A stretch of 64,000 bases of DNA from JBKBKN01 sp046294625 (GCA_046294625.1 JBKBKN010000020.1:1-64000), one strand, 5' to 3'. Counted from the stretch's first letter, positions 8,844 through 17,615 are shown. Translations and numbers: made by a program. Notes: generated by a model from the sequence alone, not told the origin.

Positions 8844-9116
8844 ATGAATCTCTATGACTTTCTTTATTACATTATCTTACCGGCATTAAGCATATCCATA
8901 ATGCTGGTGTTCGTTCGTTTTATCAAAGGTCCTGATATTGTAGATCGGGTATTAGCGCTCGACCTAATCATCACCATTGGTTTAGGTCTGATAACATGCT
9001 ACAGCATCATTTATGATCAACCTACCTTTTTGGATATTGGACTGATATTAGCTTTGATTGCCTTTCTCGGCACCATTGCATTTTCTTATTATCTTGAAAA
9101 ACGTGCTAAAAAATGA
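8844..9116 (+). CDS. mrpF: Mrp antiporter subunit F
   Basis: A 90-residue protein with three membrane helices. The motif FIKGPDIVDRVLALDLI (about residues 27-43) is the diagnostic MrpF/MnhF signature, with charged residues buried between helices. The 3' end overlaps mrpG by 4 bases. Length is typical. Confidence 0.92.
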   Translation: MNLYDFLYYIILPALSISIMLVFVRFIKGPDIVDRVLALDLIITIGLGLITCYSIIYDQPTFLDIGLILALIAFLGTIAFSYYLEKRAKK

Positions 9117-9460
9117 GAGATCTGTTAATCATGATACTATGTGGCTCCGGCACCTTATTTATTTTATTGGCCGCAATTGGCATGTTAAGAATGCCTGATT
9201 TTTACACTCGCACATCGGTAACCACCAAGGCTGTTACTTTAGGTTTAGGATTAATTCTAGCTGGTGCAGCTGTTTATTTTTCACAGATAGATGTTACATC
9301 AAGAGTGTTAGCCATTATTCTCTTTTTGATTTTAACTGCGCCGGTTGGCGCCCATATGATTGGGAGGGCAGCTTATCGCACCGGCAGTAAAATGTGGGAA
9401 AAGTCCGTTATGGATGATATGAAAGATGTGTATCAAGACAATCAGTCAAAGGAGAAATAA
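9113..9460 (+). CDS. mrpG: Mrp antiporter subunit G
   Basis: A 115-residue subunit with three membrane helices, last gene of the operon. GMLRMPDFYTRTSVTTKAVTLG (about residues 22-43) with the R-M-P-D-F-Y core is the MrpG/MnhG signature, and FLILTAPVGAHMIGRAAYR follows in helix 3. The acidic, charged C-terminus ends 26 bases before the convergent large surface-protein gene. No clear terminator hairpin is seen in that short gap. Confidence 0.92.
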   Translation: MRDLLIMILCGSGTLFILLAAIGMLRMPDFYTRTSVTTKAVTLGLGLILAGAAVYFSQIDVTSRVLAIILFLILTAPVGAHMIGRAAYRTGSKMWEKSVMDDMKDVYQDNQSKEK

Positions 9461-9486
9461 CAAATTCTTCTCGCACAAAATTTCTT

Positions 9487-12400
9487 TTAACGTTTCAAAG
9501 TCACCGTTCCTGTTCGGGTAAAGAATTGTCCGCTTTCCCAGGTGAGTTCAATCAAATAGGCATAAACGTCAATCATGGCAGGTCTGCCATCGGGTCTTTT
9601 TCCATCCCAAACATCGCCCAGTTCGGTGGCATGTGCAAGCAGAATGCCTCTACGGTCATAAACATATACGTCTATTTTACGTATTCCTGTACCAAAAACC
9701 TGCAATACATCATTTAAGCCATCAGCGTTTGGTGTGAAAGTATTTGGGATATAAACAGCCCTTTTATCTAAAATACAAATCCTTTCGGTGTGGTCACTTT
9801 TGCAGCCATTTGCGTCGAAAATCAAAAGGTTAACATTAAACTCGCCTGGTTCGGTAAATTCATGGGAAGGAGTAAAAAAAGGTTCGTAAGAGTAGGTGGT
9901 TTGATCTCCCATATCCCAACTTCCTGTCAAACCACCGGAGCTTTGATCTATCAGGCTAATAAATCGCTGATCGAACTCAAGACATTGGGCTGAATTTGGG
10001 TTAATTAAAAAGTTTGCAATCACCGGAGGATGAGCAGGTAGAGTGAAGATAGTATCTTTTTTACAACCTGAAACCGGATCTGAGATTTCTAAGCCATAAG
10101 GGGTGCCAGCTTGTCCATTCAAGGTGTTACCTGTGAATGTTTGATTGCCTCTTCGCCAGATGATATTGAGATTGGGATCGCTTATTTCAATACTGGCCGT
10201 TGAAGGATCGCCAAAACACTTGATATCGTTAACAGTGAGCGTATATTCGATTGCATTGGCTACAAATATGGCGAAGGTATCGTTCACTACGGTGCAACCA
10301 TCACTAATGGTGACAATGTAATTTGTGCTTGTTGACGGATTAACGATTTGTTGCGAAACCGCAGGAAGTTCGTTGTTCCACTGAAAGGTGATTAAGCTTC
10401 CATTGCCGCCAAAAGCATTGACTTGAATATTGGCAAAATCACCTGCACATAGTGTGTCTCTGCTAATTACAGATGTAAAGTTAACACGCGGGAATACCAG
10501 AACATCTGTGGTACTTGTAGCCTGACAGAATCCTTCGCCTATTATATACTGTATTGTATGTAATCCGGCATCAGCAAGCAATGGATTGAAGCTATTTGCT
10601 ATCACTCCCGGCCCACTAAATATCCCGCCCGGAGGCTGAGCGGAGAGAGCAATCAATGTATCTCTAAAACACTGCGGATCAACAGGAGAAATGATGGCTG
10701 CTGCAAAATTACCTACTTCTATAGCGATTTGGTCTGTGCACCCGTTTGGGCTAGTATAGGTGATGATATGGCTCCCTACTCCGGCAACCGTTGGTGCGAA
10801 AATTCCCAAATCTGAGTTAGTAATTCCTGTCCCGCTGAACTGCCCACCTGCTGCATAATCTAGTAATGGGAGCTCAAAAGGGGGATTTAACTCACAAACA
10901 TTTTCTACCGCAATCAGCATTTCATCATACACGATCACTTGCATAGTGTCAGAACAAGTATTGGCTGAGTAGGTTAAAGTGAAAACCCCTTGACCGGCTA
11001 TTTCAGGATTAAAAAGAAAGGTGTTTTGCGGACCTGTTAGAGTACCTGCCCCTGTCCATACTCCGTTTGGAGGGACTATACTTGTATTATCATTGTTTAA
11101 ATTCAAAGCATCATCACCTACACAAAAGCGTAGCAGATCTTCTCCAATTACAGTTTGGCGCACTCTGGCTATAATCTGGTCTTCGCAACCATTGGGTAGG
11201 GTATAGGTCAAAGTAGCATTTGCATTGCCATTGTTAAAGGCTGGATTAAATAATCCATTGATAGGATCAATAATACCATTGCCTGACCAGACTCCGCCTG
11301 TTGGTGAAAACCCAGTAATTTGGATGAACTCTTGAGAAGGGCAAGCAAAGAAATTACTTCCGGCATCAATGGCTTTTACAAAAATGTCAAATTGGGCATT
11401 GCATCCGTTTATGGCATATGTAATCAGGTGCAAGCCACCACCAGCTTCATCGGCCGAAAATATTCCTGAAAAAGGATCTGTGATACCGTTGCCAGTCCAA
11501 ACGCCTCCTGGTGGTTGAAGTGCAAAAGCAAACTCCTGTTCTGATTGACAAATGCTATCTGTCTGAGCAGGAACATTGGTAATGAAATCCACAAATACCA
11601 TTTTTACATCGCTACAACCATTGAACGTGTAGGTGATTTCATAAGCGCCCTGAGCCTGTGGGTCAAACAAACCAGTGCTATTGGTAAATAGGCCACTCCA
11701 TGTTCCGCCTTCGGGAATGTTTCCAGTCAGTTGAAAAGGGTCAGATCCGGGGCAAGCCGCTTCATCAAACCCTGCTGAGATAGGCCTAAGATCAATAAAC
11801 ATAGTATCTGCGCAAAAAAAGTTGCTGCTGTAGAAGTAGGCATATTGAATGAGGTTCAAGCCAGGGTTGGCGCTATCTGGGTCAAAGATTCCTTGCACTT
11901 GGTCTATTATGCCGCTCCCCGACCAAAAGCCATCCAATGGGGAGCCGTTGAGTTGAAGGGGATCGTCTGACTGGCATAGCGTAAGGTCATTTCCTGCAAT
12001 TGTTTTTGGGAATAGGGTGATACTTTTTGAAGCCGAAGCCGGAAGGGCGGGAGATGTGTCATCAACAGTTACAGTGTAGGTGGTGTTGGAAACTGGACAA
12101 ACCAAATGTGGACCAAATGTGGGTGGAAGGCCGTTACTCCATGAAAAGGTATATTGCCCATTGCCTCCGGACGCCAAAGCACTGAGATAGGTGCATTGAT
12201 CAGCGCATAAACTGTCCTGCTCAGCAATTATGATAACTTCAATTGGACAGTCGAATATATCGATTTGAAAAGTTCTTTGAAATAACCATAAACTATCACA
12301 GGCATCAAGGTGTCGGTAAGTGTAAACCACCTGATAGCTTCCACCTACTGTCAAGCCCGGATTTAGCGTGAGCGAAGCTCCTGATGTTAAGCCCTGATTG

Positions 12401-13002
12401 CAAGATAATGCTTGTGCATTCACCACTGTTGCATTGGCGGGTCCGCTAATCGAAAAAACGCCTGCATAAACGGAATCGCATTTTACAGGATTGCTGAAAT
12501 TGACATTGATCACCGTCTGATTGCATGCAGGCAAGGCTGTGGAGGCAGTAATATTAGGTGGTATGGGTGGAATGATTTCTGTGCTCCAATCGGCTATCCA
12601 ACCAAAACAGGCCACATTGGCATCGCTCCTGAAATTCAAGGTCATGCAGCCACTCAACGCGGTCACGGGAGCAGGAATGCTATTGCCGGTGAGCGTTGGT
12701 CCTAGTTGTGGCGAGTTCATGTTAGGACCGTCAAATATCCTGAGCGAGTCAAAGCCGGCTTCTACACAAAAACTAAGGAAATTTAAGGTGATTGGGGCTG
12801 TTTGATTTACACAAATGGTAAAAGTGAGATTGGCATTATGGGAGTAATTTGCTCCAGGACCGCCATTGTCAAATAATCGACCTTTGCACTCAGTCACAAT
12901 GGTATCGCGCATGTTGAAGCTCATTTGCGAAAAACCCATTGATATGCTCCAAGATGAAATGAGCAAAAGCAGCAATAAACGATATCGAATGCAATGGCTC
13001 AT
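9487..13002 (-). CDS. CUB/PKD repeat surface protein with type B T9SS signal
   Basis: A 1171-residue secreted surface protein. Order of parts: signal peptide (about 1-25, ending SMGFSQ); a CUB-like domain (about 34-145) with AGFDSLRIFDGPN and paired cysteines; Ig-like segments; seven imperfect repeats of about 70 residues (about 337-840), each with a G-x-W-S/T-G-x-G-I core followed by G-x-F-x-P and a Gly-Cys; a PKD domain with GSWDMGDQTTYSYEP (about 1030-1080); and a C-terminal type B sorting domain beginning VYIPNTFTPNADGLNDVLQV (gliding-associated family). This last domain directs export through the type IX system and attachment at the cell surface. Last gene of a six-gene operon, overlapping the upstream lipoprotein gene by 4 bases. 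Ligand unknown. Confidence 0.88.
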   Translation of the reverse strand: MSHCIRYRLLLLLLISSWSISMGFSQMSFNMRDTIVTECKGRLFDNGGPGANYSHNANLTFTICVNQTAPITLNFLSFCVEAGFDSLRIFDGPNMNSPQLGPTLTGNSIPAPVTALSGCMTLNFRSDANVACFGWIADWSTEIIPPIPPNITASTALPACNQTVINVNFSNPVKCDSVYAGVFSISGPANATVVNAQALSCNQGLTSGASLTLNPGLTVGGSYQVVYTYRHLDACDSLWLFQRTFQIDIFDCPIEVIIIAEQDSLCADQCTYLSALASGGNGQYTFSWSNGLPPTFGPHLVCPVSNTTYTVTVDDTSPALPASASKSITLFPKTIAGNDLTLCQSDDPLQLNGSPLDGFWSGSGIIDQVQGIFDPDSANPGLNLIQYAYFYSSNFFCADTMFIDLRPISAGFDEAACPGSDPFQLTGNIPEGGTWSGLFTNSTGLFDPQAQGAYEITYTFNGCSDVKMVFVDFITNVPAQTDSICQSEQEFAFALQPPGGVWTGNGITDPFSGIFSADEAGGGLHLITYAINGCNAQFDIFVKAIDAGSNFFACPSQEFIQITGFSPTGGVWSGNGIIDPINGLFNPAFNNGNANATLTYTLPNGCEDQIIARVRQTVIGEDLLRFCVGDDALNLNNDNTSIVPPNGVWTGAGTLTGPQNTFLFNPEIAGQGVFTLTYSANTCSDTMQVIVYDEMLIAVENVCELNPPFELPLLDYAAGGQFSGTGITNSDLGIFAPTVAGVGSHIITYTSPNGCTDQIAIEVGNFAAAIISPVDPQCFRDTLIALSAQPPGGIFSGPGVIANSFNPLLADAGLHTIQYIIGEGFCQATSTTDVLVFPRVNFTSVISRDTLCAGDFANIQVNAFGGNGSLITFQWNNELPAVSQQIVNPSTSTNYIVTISDGCTVVNDTFAIFVANAIEYTLTVNDIKCFGDPSTASIEISDPNLNIIWRRGNQTFTGNTLNGQAGTPYGLEISDPVSGCKKDTIFTLPAHPPVIANFLINPNSAQCLEFDQRFISLIDQSSGGLTGSWDMGDQTTYSYEPFFTPSHEFTEPGEFNVNLLIFDANGCKSDHTERICILDKRAVYIPNTFTPNADGLNDVLQVFGTGIRKIDVYVYDRRGILLAHATELGDVWDGKRPDGRPAMIDVYAYLIELTWESGQFFTRTGTVTLKR

Positions 13003-13463
13003 TCTCTAATGATAAGTATAGGCGTGGTTTGTATGGTTTGACTCCAATTGTTGGCGCGGTCGCGCAATTTGATCGAAAAGGTGGTTTGCTCCTGATTGCC
13101 GTTGCCAAAGAGAAAAGTCGGCTTCATTCTTATAAAAAGTTCTCCTTGTATGGATAAATTCTGCAAATCAGGAGTTAATGGCTGCACATGAAACAGATCG
13201 GCTTGCTGCAGCCTTGCATCTTGCACCCAAATAGCAGGTTCATCAGGGTCTTCAAAGCCAATGTCTCCATCCTGATCTTCATAGCGTATGCGAATTATCA
13301 CGGAATCGCGAAATTGAACAACCGTGTCAGGCGTGATGGAAATAAAGTTGATAACCGGTGCAGTGCCTGCAGCCGTTTCTTCTTTTTTACAAGATGAAAT
13401 CATTGTGATAAGCATAATGAATAGTGAAGATAATGCGAAATGTTTCACAAGTTGGTACATCAA
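12999..13463 (-). CDS. Lipoprotein of unknown function
   Basis: A 154-residue predicted lipoprotein. The signal peptide ends in the lipobox MISSC, followed by KKEE, the usual pattern of Bacteroidota lipoproteins. The mature part has an early Ig-like or cadherin-like strand pattern (PVINFISITPDTVVQFRDSV, then RYEDQDGDIGFEDPDEP), which resembles calcium-binding loops rich in acidic residues. It ends with LRDRANNWSQ. The family is not recognised. Its start overlaps the upstream gene and its end overlaps the large surface-protein gene by 4 bases each, so translation of the set is coupled. Confidence 0.75.
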   Translation of the reverse strand: MMYQLVKHFALSSLFIMLITMISSCKKEETAAGTAPVINFISITPDTVVQFRDSVIIRIRYEDQDGDIGFEDPDEPAIWVQDARLQQADLFHVQPLTPDLQNLSIQGELFIRMKPTFLFGNGNQEQTTFSIKLRDRANNWSQTIQTTPILIIRE

Positions 13464-14401
13464 TTTCTTTCTAGGGAATAATATTGTTTTACGTGAGCTG
13501 CACTTCCATTATTAGGCATTTCAATTGTAGCGTCATTTTCATTTACTTTAATTTGAAGCCGGACATAAGAAAGATTCGAAGGAAGCTGATTGACATTCAC
13601 CGTTATTTTAAAGGAGTAGGGCATGGGATTGCCTGAGAAACCAGGCCAGTTTTGAGTGCTTGCAATTTGAAGAGATTGACCCGCGCTTTGCGGAAAATTA
13701 TTAATATCGCTCGAAAAATAGGCTTGATTGAAAGCTAAATCGGACGCAGAAGAATTTCCGCTAACTATCGCAAACCATAAATCAATCGAGCTCACTCCTG
13801 TAGGTATTTGAATGGCGCTATTTTGAGTTGATCGGGAAAGTGCTTGATTGCTTCCGGGCAAGGTAGCCACCATTCCCGTTAATTGGATGGGTGCGGCTGC
13901 TTGTTGCGGGGTGTTGCCAAAAATATCACGTGCTCCATTTTGAATCCAGTTGTAGATATTACTGATGTATTCCTGATTTTTCGCTTCCCAGTCTGAATCC
14001 GGCTCTATCGATAGGGGCATAATACCCGATTGGCCGTCAATATCTTCAATTAAGCGTTTATAGAATTGCGACAATTGAACATTTCCCGGAATGACTCTGT
14101 AGGTGTAAATACCCTGCGGATTGTTTTTAATCACGGGATGATAAACTAAAGTATTGTATGATGATTCCACGGTGCGAAAGTCAGGCTCAAAGGTTCCATC
14201 GTGGCAACCTGAATTGGCACAGGTAGGTTTTAAAATTCTTTGATGGATTCCTGCAATGGAGTTTGGATCAATCGTTGGCTCTCCATTGTTTCCGTTGCCA
14301 TTGTTATTGTTTGATAGACTATATGGATTAATATATTCTTCCTTTTTACAGGAAGTAATTACTATCAATAAGATCAGACCTATGGATGCAATGATTTTCA
14401 T
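13460..14401 (-). CDS. Lipoprotein with a CX4CH cytochrome-like motif
   Basis: A 313-residue predicted lipoprotein: signal peptide with lipobox VITSC, then KKEE, then an Asn/Gly-rich linker (NNNNGNGNNGE). At about residues 61-67 it has C-A-N-S-G-C-H, a CX4CH motif in the setting ILKPTC..GCHDG that resembles the cytochrome-c-like domains accompanying DUF1501/DUF1549 proteins. A methionine in SGIMPLS about 65 residues later could be a distal haem ligand. Haem attachment is an inference: the canonical spacing is CXXCH, although CX4CH haem sites are known. The C-terminal half (about 185-313) is a strand-rich domain of unknown kind. Co-transcribed with the DUF1501 gene (4-base overlap). Confidence 0.75.
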   Translation of the reverse strand: MKIIASIGLILLIVITSCKKEEYINPYSLSNNNNGNGNNGEPTIDPNSIAGIHQRILKPTCANSGCHDGTFEPDFRTVESSYNTLVYHPVIKNNPQGIYTYRVIPGNVQLSQFYKRLIEDIDGQSGIMPLSIEPDSDWEAKNQEYISNIYNWIQNGARDIFGNTPQQAAAPIQLTGMVATLPGSNQALSRSTQNSAIQIPTGVSSIDLWFAIVSGNSSASDLAFNQAYFSSDINNFPQSAGQSLQIASTQNWPGFSGNPMPYSFKITVNVNQLPSNLSYVRLQIKVNENDATIEMPNNGSAAHVKQYYSLERN

Positions 14402-15741
14402 ATTCTGTCAAATAATGATTGAGAGCCACCTTGCAGAAATCCCGATGATAATACTTCTTGTTTAACACCCAGGATTTCTGAAATAGTTGGCACGCCATCA
14501 GATGTAAGTCCAATAGGATTATTTTCACTACCTATTGAAAGATTTGAAGGCACATTTGGTCCTGCCATGATTCCAAAAACTCTTTCCGCATTAGCATCGC
14601 TATGATCATAGGCAAACCAGTCATTTTGATCGCGAATGGGATTATGATTCAAGTTTCTTCCACACTCAGGCATGGCAATGATGATGGTATTTCCTGCCAT
14701 CTCGGGCACCTGAGTTTGAATGAAATTCCAAAGGTGACCAACCGCATGATCGGCACGGTGCAATGCCCTTAAATAGCTTGTAAAATTGCTGTGACAACCA
14801 TCAACGTCGTTCATGTTGATTACAGTTAGATTGGGCTTAAACCAACGAAGCAGCTCACAAGCAAAACCGACTGTTCGCGTGTCGTTTGTATCGTTGACCC
14901 CGGGGAAAGGGATAGCTTGCTGTTGCACCCTGGTAAATACTGAATTCATGAATTGTTTGATATTGTATTTCTCCTCGTCAGTGTTACCTAATGCATCTAA
15001 TCCTGTTCCCATTCTATCGAAACTATTGTCGAGAAAAAGTTTCATCTTATAAACCGGATCAAGTTCATATTCCGGGTGATAGGCTTTTGCATTGGCAAGG
15101 TGCATTTGTCCGAGTTGGCCGAATGTGATTCCCGGTGCAAAAAAATTAGCCCCAAACCTAGCTCCATAATCTGGGTGACTGCTGTGATTGAGCAATGGAA
15201 CTGAATTGTTGATGCCATTCCCCACAAACCAAACTTTAGAAGCCGGATAGCCACCATGTCGACGTATGTATTCAAAAATAGTTGGATTTACAGGCTTTTG
15301 TTTCAATCCCTGAGTGGTTACCATACTCCCTTGGAGCAGCTGATTAAGCCCTCCATAATGACCGGTGGATCCAGAACGAACTTCTCTAAATAGCGTGCCT
15401 TGTGTTTGCAGAGTTTGATTGAGTATTTTTGGAATAGGTGTTCCTCCTTCAGCGCCGCCACCTTGATTGGTGCCGAACACTATCTTTTGTGAAGGAGATG
15501 GACCATTGAGCATGTTATGCATGAGGTTCCCTTCGTAGGGCTCTCCTTGACTATCGGCCAAATAGCGCTGTAAAATAGATTCCTGTTGCCTTACACCTCC
15601 TGCAAAAAGTACATAAACAACATGCTCGGCCAATTGACTTCCTGTAGCGGCAAACAATCTCCCACTGGGCAGAATGTAGGGCAGGGTAAATGCACCGGCT
15701 GTGGCAGCAGCTCCTGTTTTGATGAATTTCCTTCTGTTCAT
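14398..15741 (-). CDS. Tat-exported DUF1501 family protein
   Basis: A 447-residue protein with a twin-arginine signal at its preferred start: MNRRKFIKTGAAATAGAFTL, followed by an alanine cleavage region. A start 17 residues upstream is possible but adds a non-signal extension. The body belongs to the DUF1501 group of the alkaline-phosphatase/sulfatase-like superfamily. It has VINMNDVDGCHSNFTSYL and IIIAMPECGRNLNHNPIRD, which carry the metal-site-like Asp/His and Glu-x-Gly-Arg elements, and a later DHSDANAERVFGIMAGP. Substrate and activity are unknown for the family. It lies between lipoprotein genes; DUF1501 genes are usually paired with DUF1800 or cytochrome-like partners, and here the partners are the neighbouring lipoproteins. 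Confidence 0.85.
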   Translation of the reverse strand: MNRRKFIKTGAAATAGAFTLPYILPSGRLFAATGSQLAEHVVYVLFAGGVRQQESILQRYLADSQGEPYEGNLMHNMLNGPSPSQKIVFGTNQGGGAEGGTPIPKILNQTLQTQGTLFREVRSGSTGHYGGLNQLLQGSMVTTQGLKQKPVNPTIFEYIRRHGGYPASKVWFVGNGINNSVPLLNHSSHPDYGARFGANFFAPGITFGQLGQMHLANAKAYHPEYELDPVYKMKLFLDNSFDRMGTGLDALGNTDEEKYNIKQFMNSVFTRVQQQAIPFPGVNDTNDTRTVGFACELLRWFKPNLTVINMNDVDGCHSNFTSYLRALHRADHAVGHLWNFIQTQVPEMAGNTIIIAMPECGRNLNHNPIRDQNDWFAYDHSDANAERVFGIMAGPNVPSNLSIGSENNPIGLTSDGVPTISEILGVKQEVLSSGFLQGGSQSLFDRI

Positions 15742-15760
15742 GGCTTTTGGTGTAAATGTA

Positions 15761-16255
15761 TCAGTAGAAAAGATATTCGTCAGACAGTGCAAAGGAGTAA
15801 TATACCAATTCAGCTGTCACTTGAGGGTTGGATTGAAGAAAATTTTTGAACCACTGTCGTTCAGCTTCTGTTGGTTTTCTCACAAAAAAACGTTCATAAG
15901 TCTCATCCAAAAAGGAATCGGTTTCGTTACGCATATAATCATTAGAAGGCAATATCACCCCTGGTTGGTTCATAAAGTTGCTGATAATGACTTCACGAGC
16001 CAATTCTTTGTCTCCAATTGATTCCATGCTGTTGATGATTTGCACCAATTGATTACCTGAAAGGGCGGTTTGAAAAAGATTGGTGTACAGAATAGAAATG
16101 TATTGTTCTTTCGTCTTGGGTTTGGTTTTGTTGCCGGAAAAGCCTCTTGCATCCACAGCATTCAGCTCATAAATTCGTTCCGGCTCTTTCTTGCAAGACA
16201 TAATTGCTAGCATGAAAAGCCCCACCCCCAATATTTTAAAAGTTTGCATACTCAT
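15761..16255 (-). CDS. Lipoprotein, short relative of the upstream gene product
   Basis: A 164-residue predicted lipoprotein (lipobox AIMSC, then KKEPE). The mature part is helical. Near the C-terminus it has YERFFVRKPTEAERQWFKNF, which shares an R-x-P-T-x-x-E element with three places in the larger lipoprotein encoded just upstream. It ends in ALSDEYLFY, similar in style to the MSDEYANF end of that neighbour. This suggests that both come from a DUF1549/DUF1800-like helical repeat family, by motif only. Its 5' end overlaps the upstream gene by 20 bases, and it is followed 19 bases later by the DUF1501 gene. Confidence 0.72.
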   Translation of the reverse strand: MSMQTFKILGVGLFMLAIMSCKKEPERIYELNAVDARGFSGNKTKPKTKEQYISILYTNLFQTALSGNQLVQIINSMESIGDKELAREVIISNFMNQPGVILPSNDYMRNETDSFLDETYERFFVRKPTEAERQWFKNFLQSNPQVTAELVYYSFALSDEYLFY

Positions 16256-17144
16256 CGCTCATCATCATTTGGGTTTGAATGTGTTGTAGATTTTTATTGA
16301 CAAAAAATGCATTCAGGTATTGATCAATCTCCGCTGTACTTGGTTGTCGCGCCAATAAGGTGGTGTAAAGCCAAATGATGACACCTTGATGGGCTTCACG
16401 TGCATTAATCATGATTTGAATGAAATCTGATTTATTGATTCCAGGCATTTGAAAGAGTGTCCCGGCTTGGTCATTTTCAACCATTTCATAAGCAATTAAA
16501 AACTCAGTTTGTGTGGGAAAACGAAACAGCAAGTCATTAAAGGCTGCATTCACAAAGTTGAAGGCATTCATGTTAATAAAATCATAAATACTATTTTGGA
16601 GCATGTAGGCATACATTTGCATGATATTGATTTCACCTTGCTGATAACGCAGCCTCGATTCAACAACATTTTTAAGGTTATTAGCTTCAAGTAGTGCTTC
16701 CGACGCTGAAACCATATTTCCGCCCAGTGAGTCACTTAGATAGCGCTGGAGAAAAATATTTCTTTCGTCTTGTATATATTGATCTGATGCTCCTTCAAGA
16801 AATCGAATTTTACTCAACTCATAAATTCTTTTGAAGTAAGCCAATTGATATGAACTGTCTCCTTCCACATATTCTGTGGAGGACATCAACATTTCGATAA
16901 GCGACTTTCGGCTTTCATTGCTCAAATTTGCACTTCGCAAACGAGCCACTTCCTGATCCATTTCTATATTATTAGGCTCTCTTCCGATGAGATCTATAAA
17001 TATACGGTTCACATAATTTCTGATTTTCACTGTAGGCACCTTGCTGTAATCAGGTATTTGATTATCGGGCATTACAACAATTTCTTCCTGACATGAAGAG
17101 AAAAGAATCAAACAACCAACCAACACATAGAAAAAGCGCTTCAT
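16236..17144 (-). CDS. Lipoprotein with R-x-P-x-x-E helical repeats
   Basis: First gene of the six-gene envelope operon. It encodes 302 residues with a lipoprotein signal (lipobox LFSSC, then QEE). The mature protein is alpha-helical. The segment VNRIFIDLIGREPNNIEMDQ (about 46-65) resembles the start of DUF1549-type proteins. The R-x-P-[NST]-x-x-E element recurs in FRFPTQTEF and in LARQPSTAEIDQYLNAFF. No cysteine or haem motif is present after the lipobox. Such proteins accompany DUF1501 proteins in Planctomycetes and Bacteroidota, but none has an established function that I can cite. The assignment to DUF1549 is tentative. Confidence 0.75.
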   Translation of the reverse strand: MKRFFYVLVGCLILFSSCQEEIVVMPDNQIPDYSKVPTVKIRNYVNRIFIDLIGREPNNIEMDQEVARLRSANLSNESRKSLIEMLMSSTEYVEGDSSYQLAYFKRIYELSKIRFLEGASDQYIQDERNIFLQRYLSDSLGGNMVSASEALLEANNLKNVVESRLRYQQGEINIMQMYAYMLQNSIYDFINMNAFNFVNAAFNDLLFRFPTQTEFLIAYEMVENDQAGTLFQMPGINKSDFIQIMINAREAHQGVIIWLYTTLLARQPSTAEIDQYLNAFFVNKNLQHIQTQMMMSDEYANF

Positions 17145-17246
17145 TTTTTATGAGTTCTTCTTTGCTAAATTAAGCATTATCGTATTGATAATGTAGCTGT
17201 TTGCAGAAACTGTAAGAAAACTGTAAAATTAGGCTTCCAAGTGGTG

Positions 17247-17615
17247 CTAATCTCTAAAGGCAAAATAGACCGCCAAAATCAGAAACATAAATGAAATGGC
17301 ATAATTCCAAGTGAGTTTTTCGGATTTAAAAAAGTAAACTGCAATCACAGTAAATACACTGAGCGAAATCACTTCCTGCAGTACCTTAAGCTGAAAAAGA
17401 TTAAAAGGACCACCGTGTCCTTCATGGCCAAGCCTATTGGCAGGTACTTGAAATATGTACTCAAAAAGAGCCAAACCCCAACTAAATAAAATGACCCCAA
17501 GCATCCCCCATTTGTGCAGCCAAGTACTTTCTTTCATTTGCAAATGACCATACCATGCCAATGTCATAAAGATATTAGAAATTATTAATAATGCAATTGA
17601 CCAAATCCCCTTCAT
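17247..17615 (-). CDS. DUF486 (DMT-like) membrane protein
   Basis: A 122-residue inner membrane protein with four hydrophobic helices. The family features are WYGHLQMK in helix 1, FEYIFQVPANRLGHEGHGGPF in the middle and FNLFQLKVLQEVISLSVF before helix 3. They identify DUF486, small proteins related to drug/metabolite transporters of the four-helix type. Substrate is unknown. It begins 11 bases after the stop of the FkbM methyltransferase gene on the same strand and is probably co-transcribed with it. Confidence 0.85.
   Translation of the reverse strand: MKGIWSIALLIISNIFMTLAWYGHLQMKESTWLHKWGMLGVILFSWGLALFEYIFQVPANRLGHEGHGGPFNLFQLKVLQEVISLSVFTVIAVYFFKSEKLTWNYAISFMFLILAVYFAFRD

Noticed and set aside
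9487..17144. A prophage or genomic island at the DUF1501 operon.
   Set aside because: No integrase, tRNA junction, direct repeats or unusual base composition by eye. The genes are typical of Bacteroidota envelopes.
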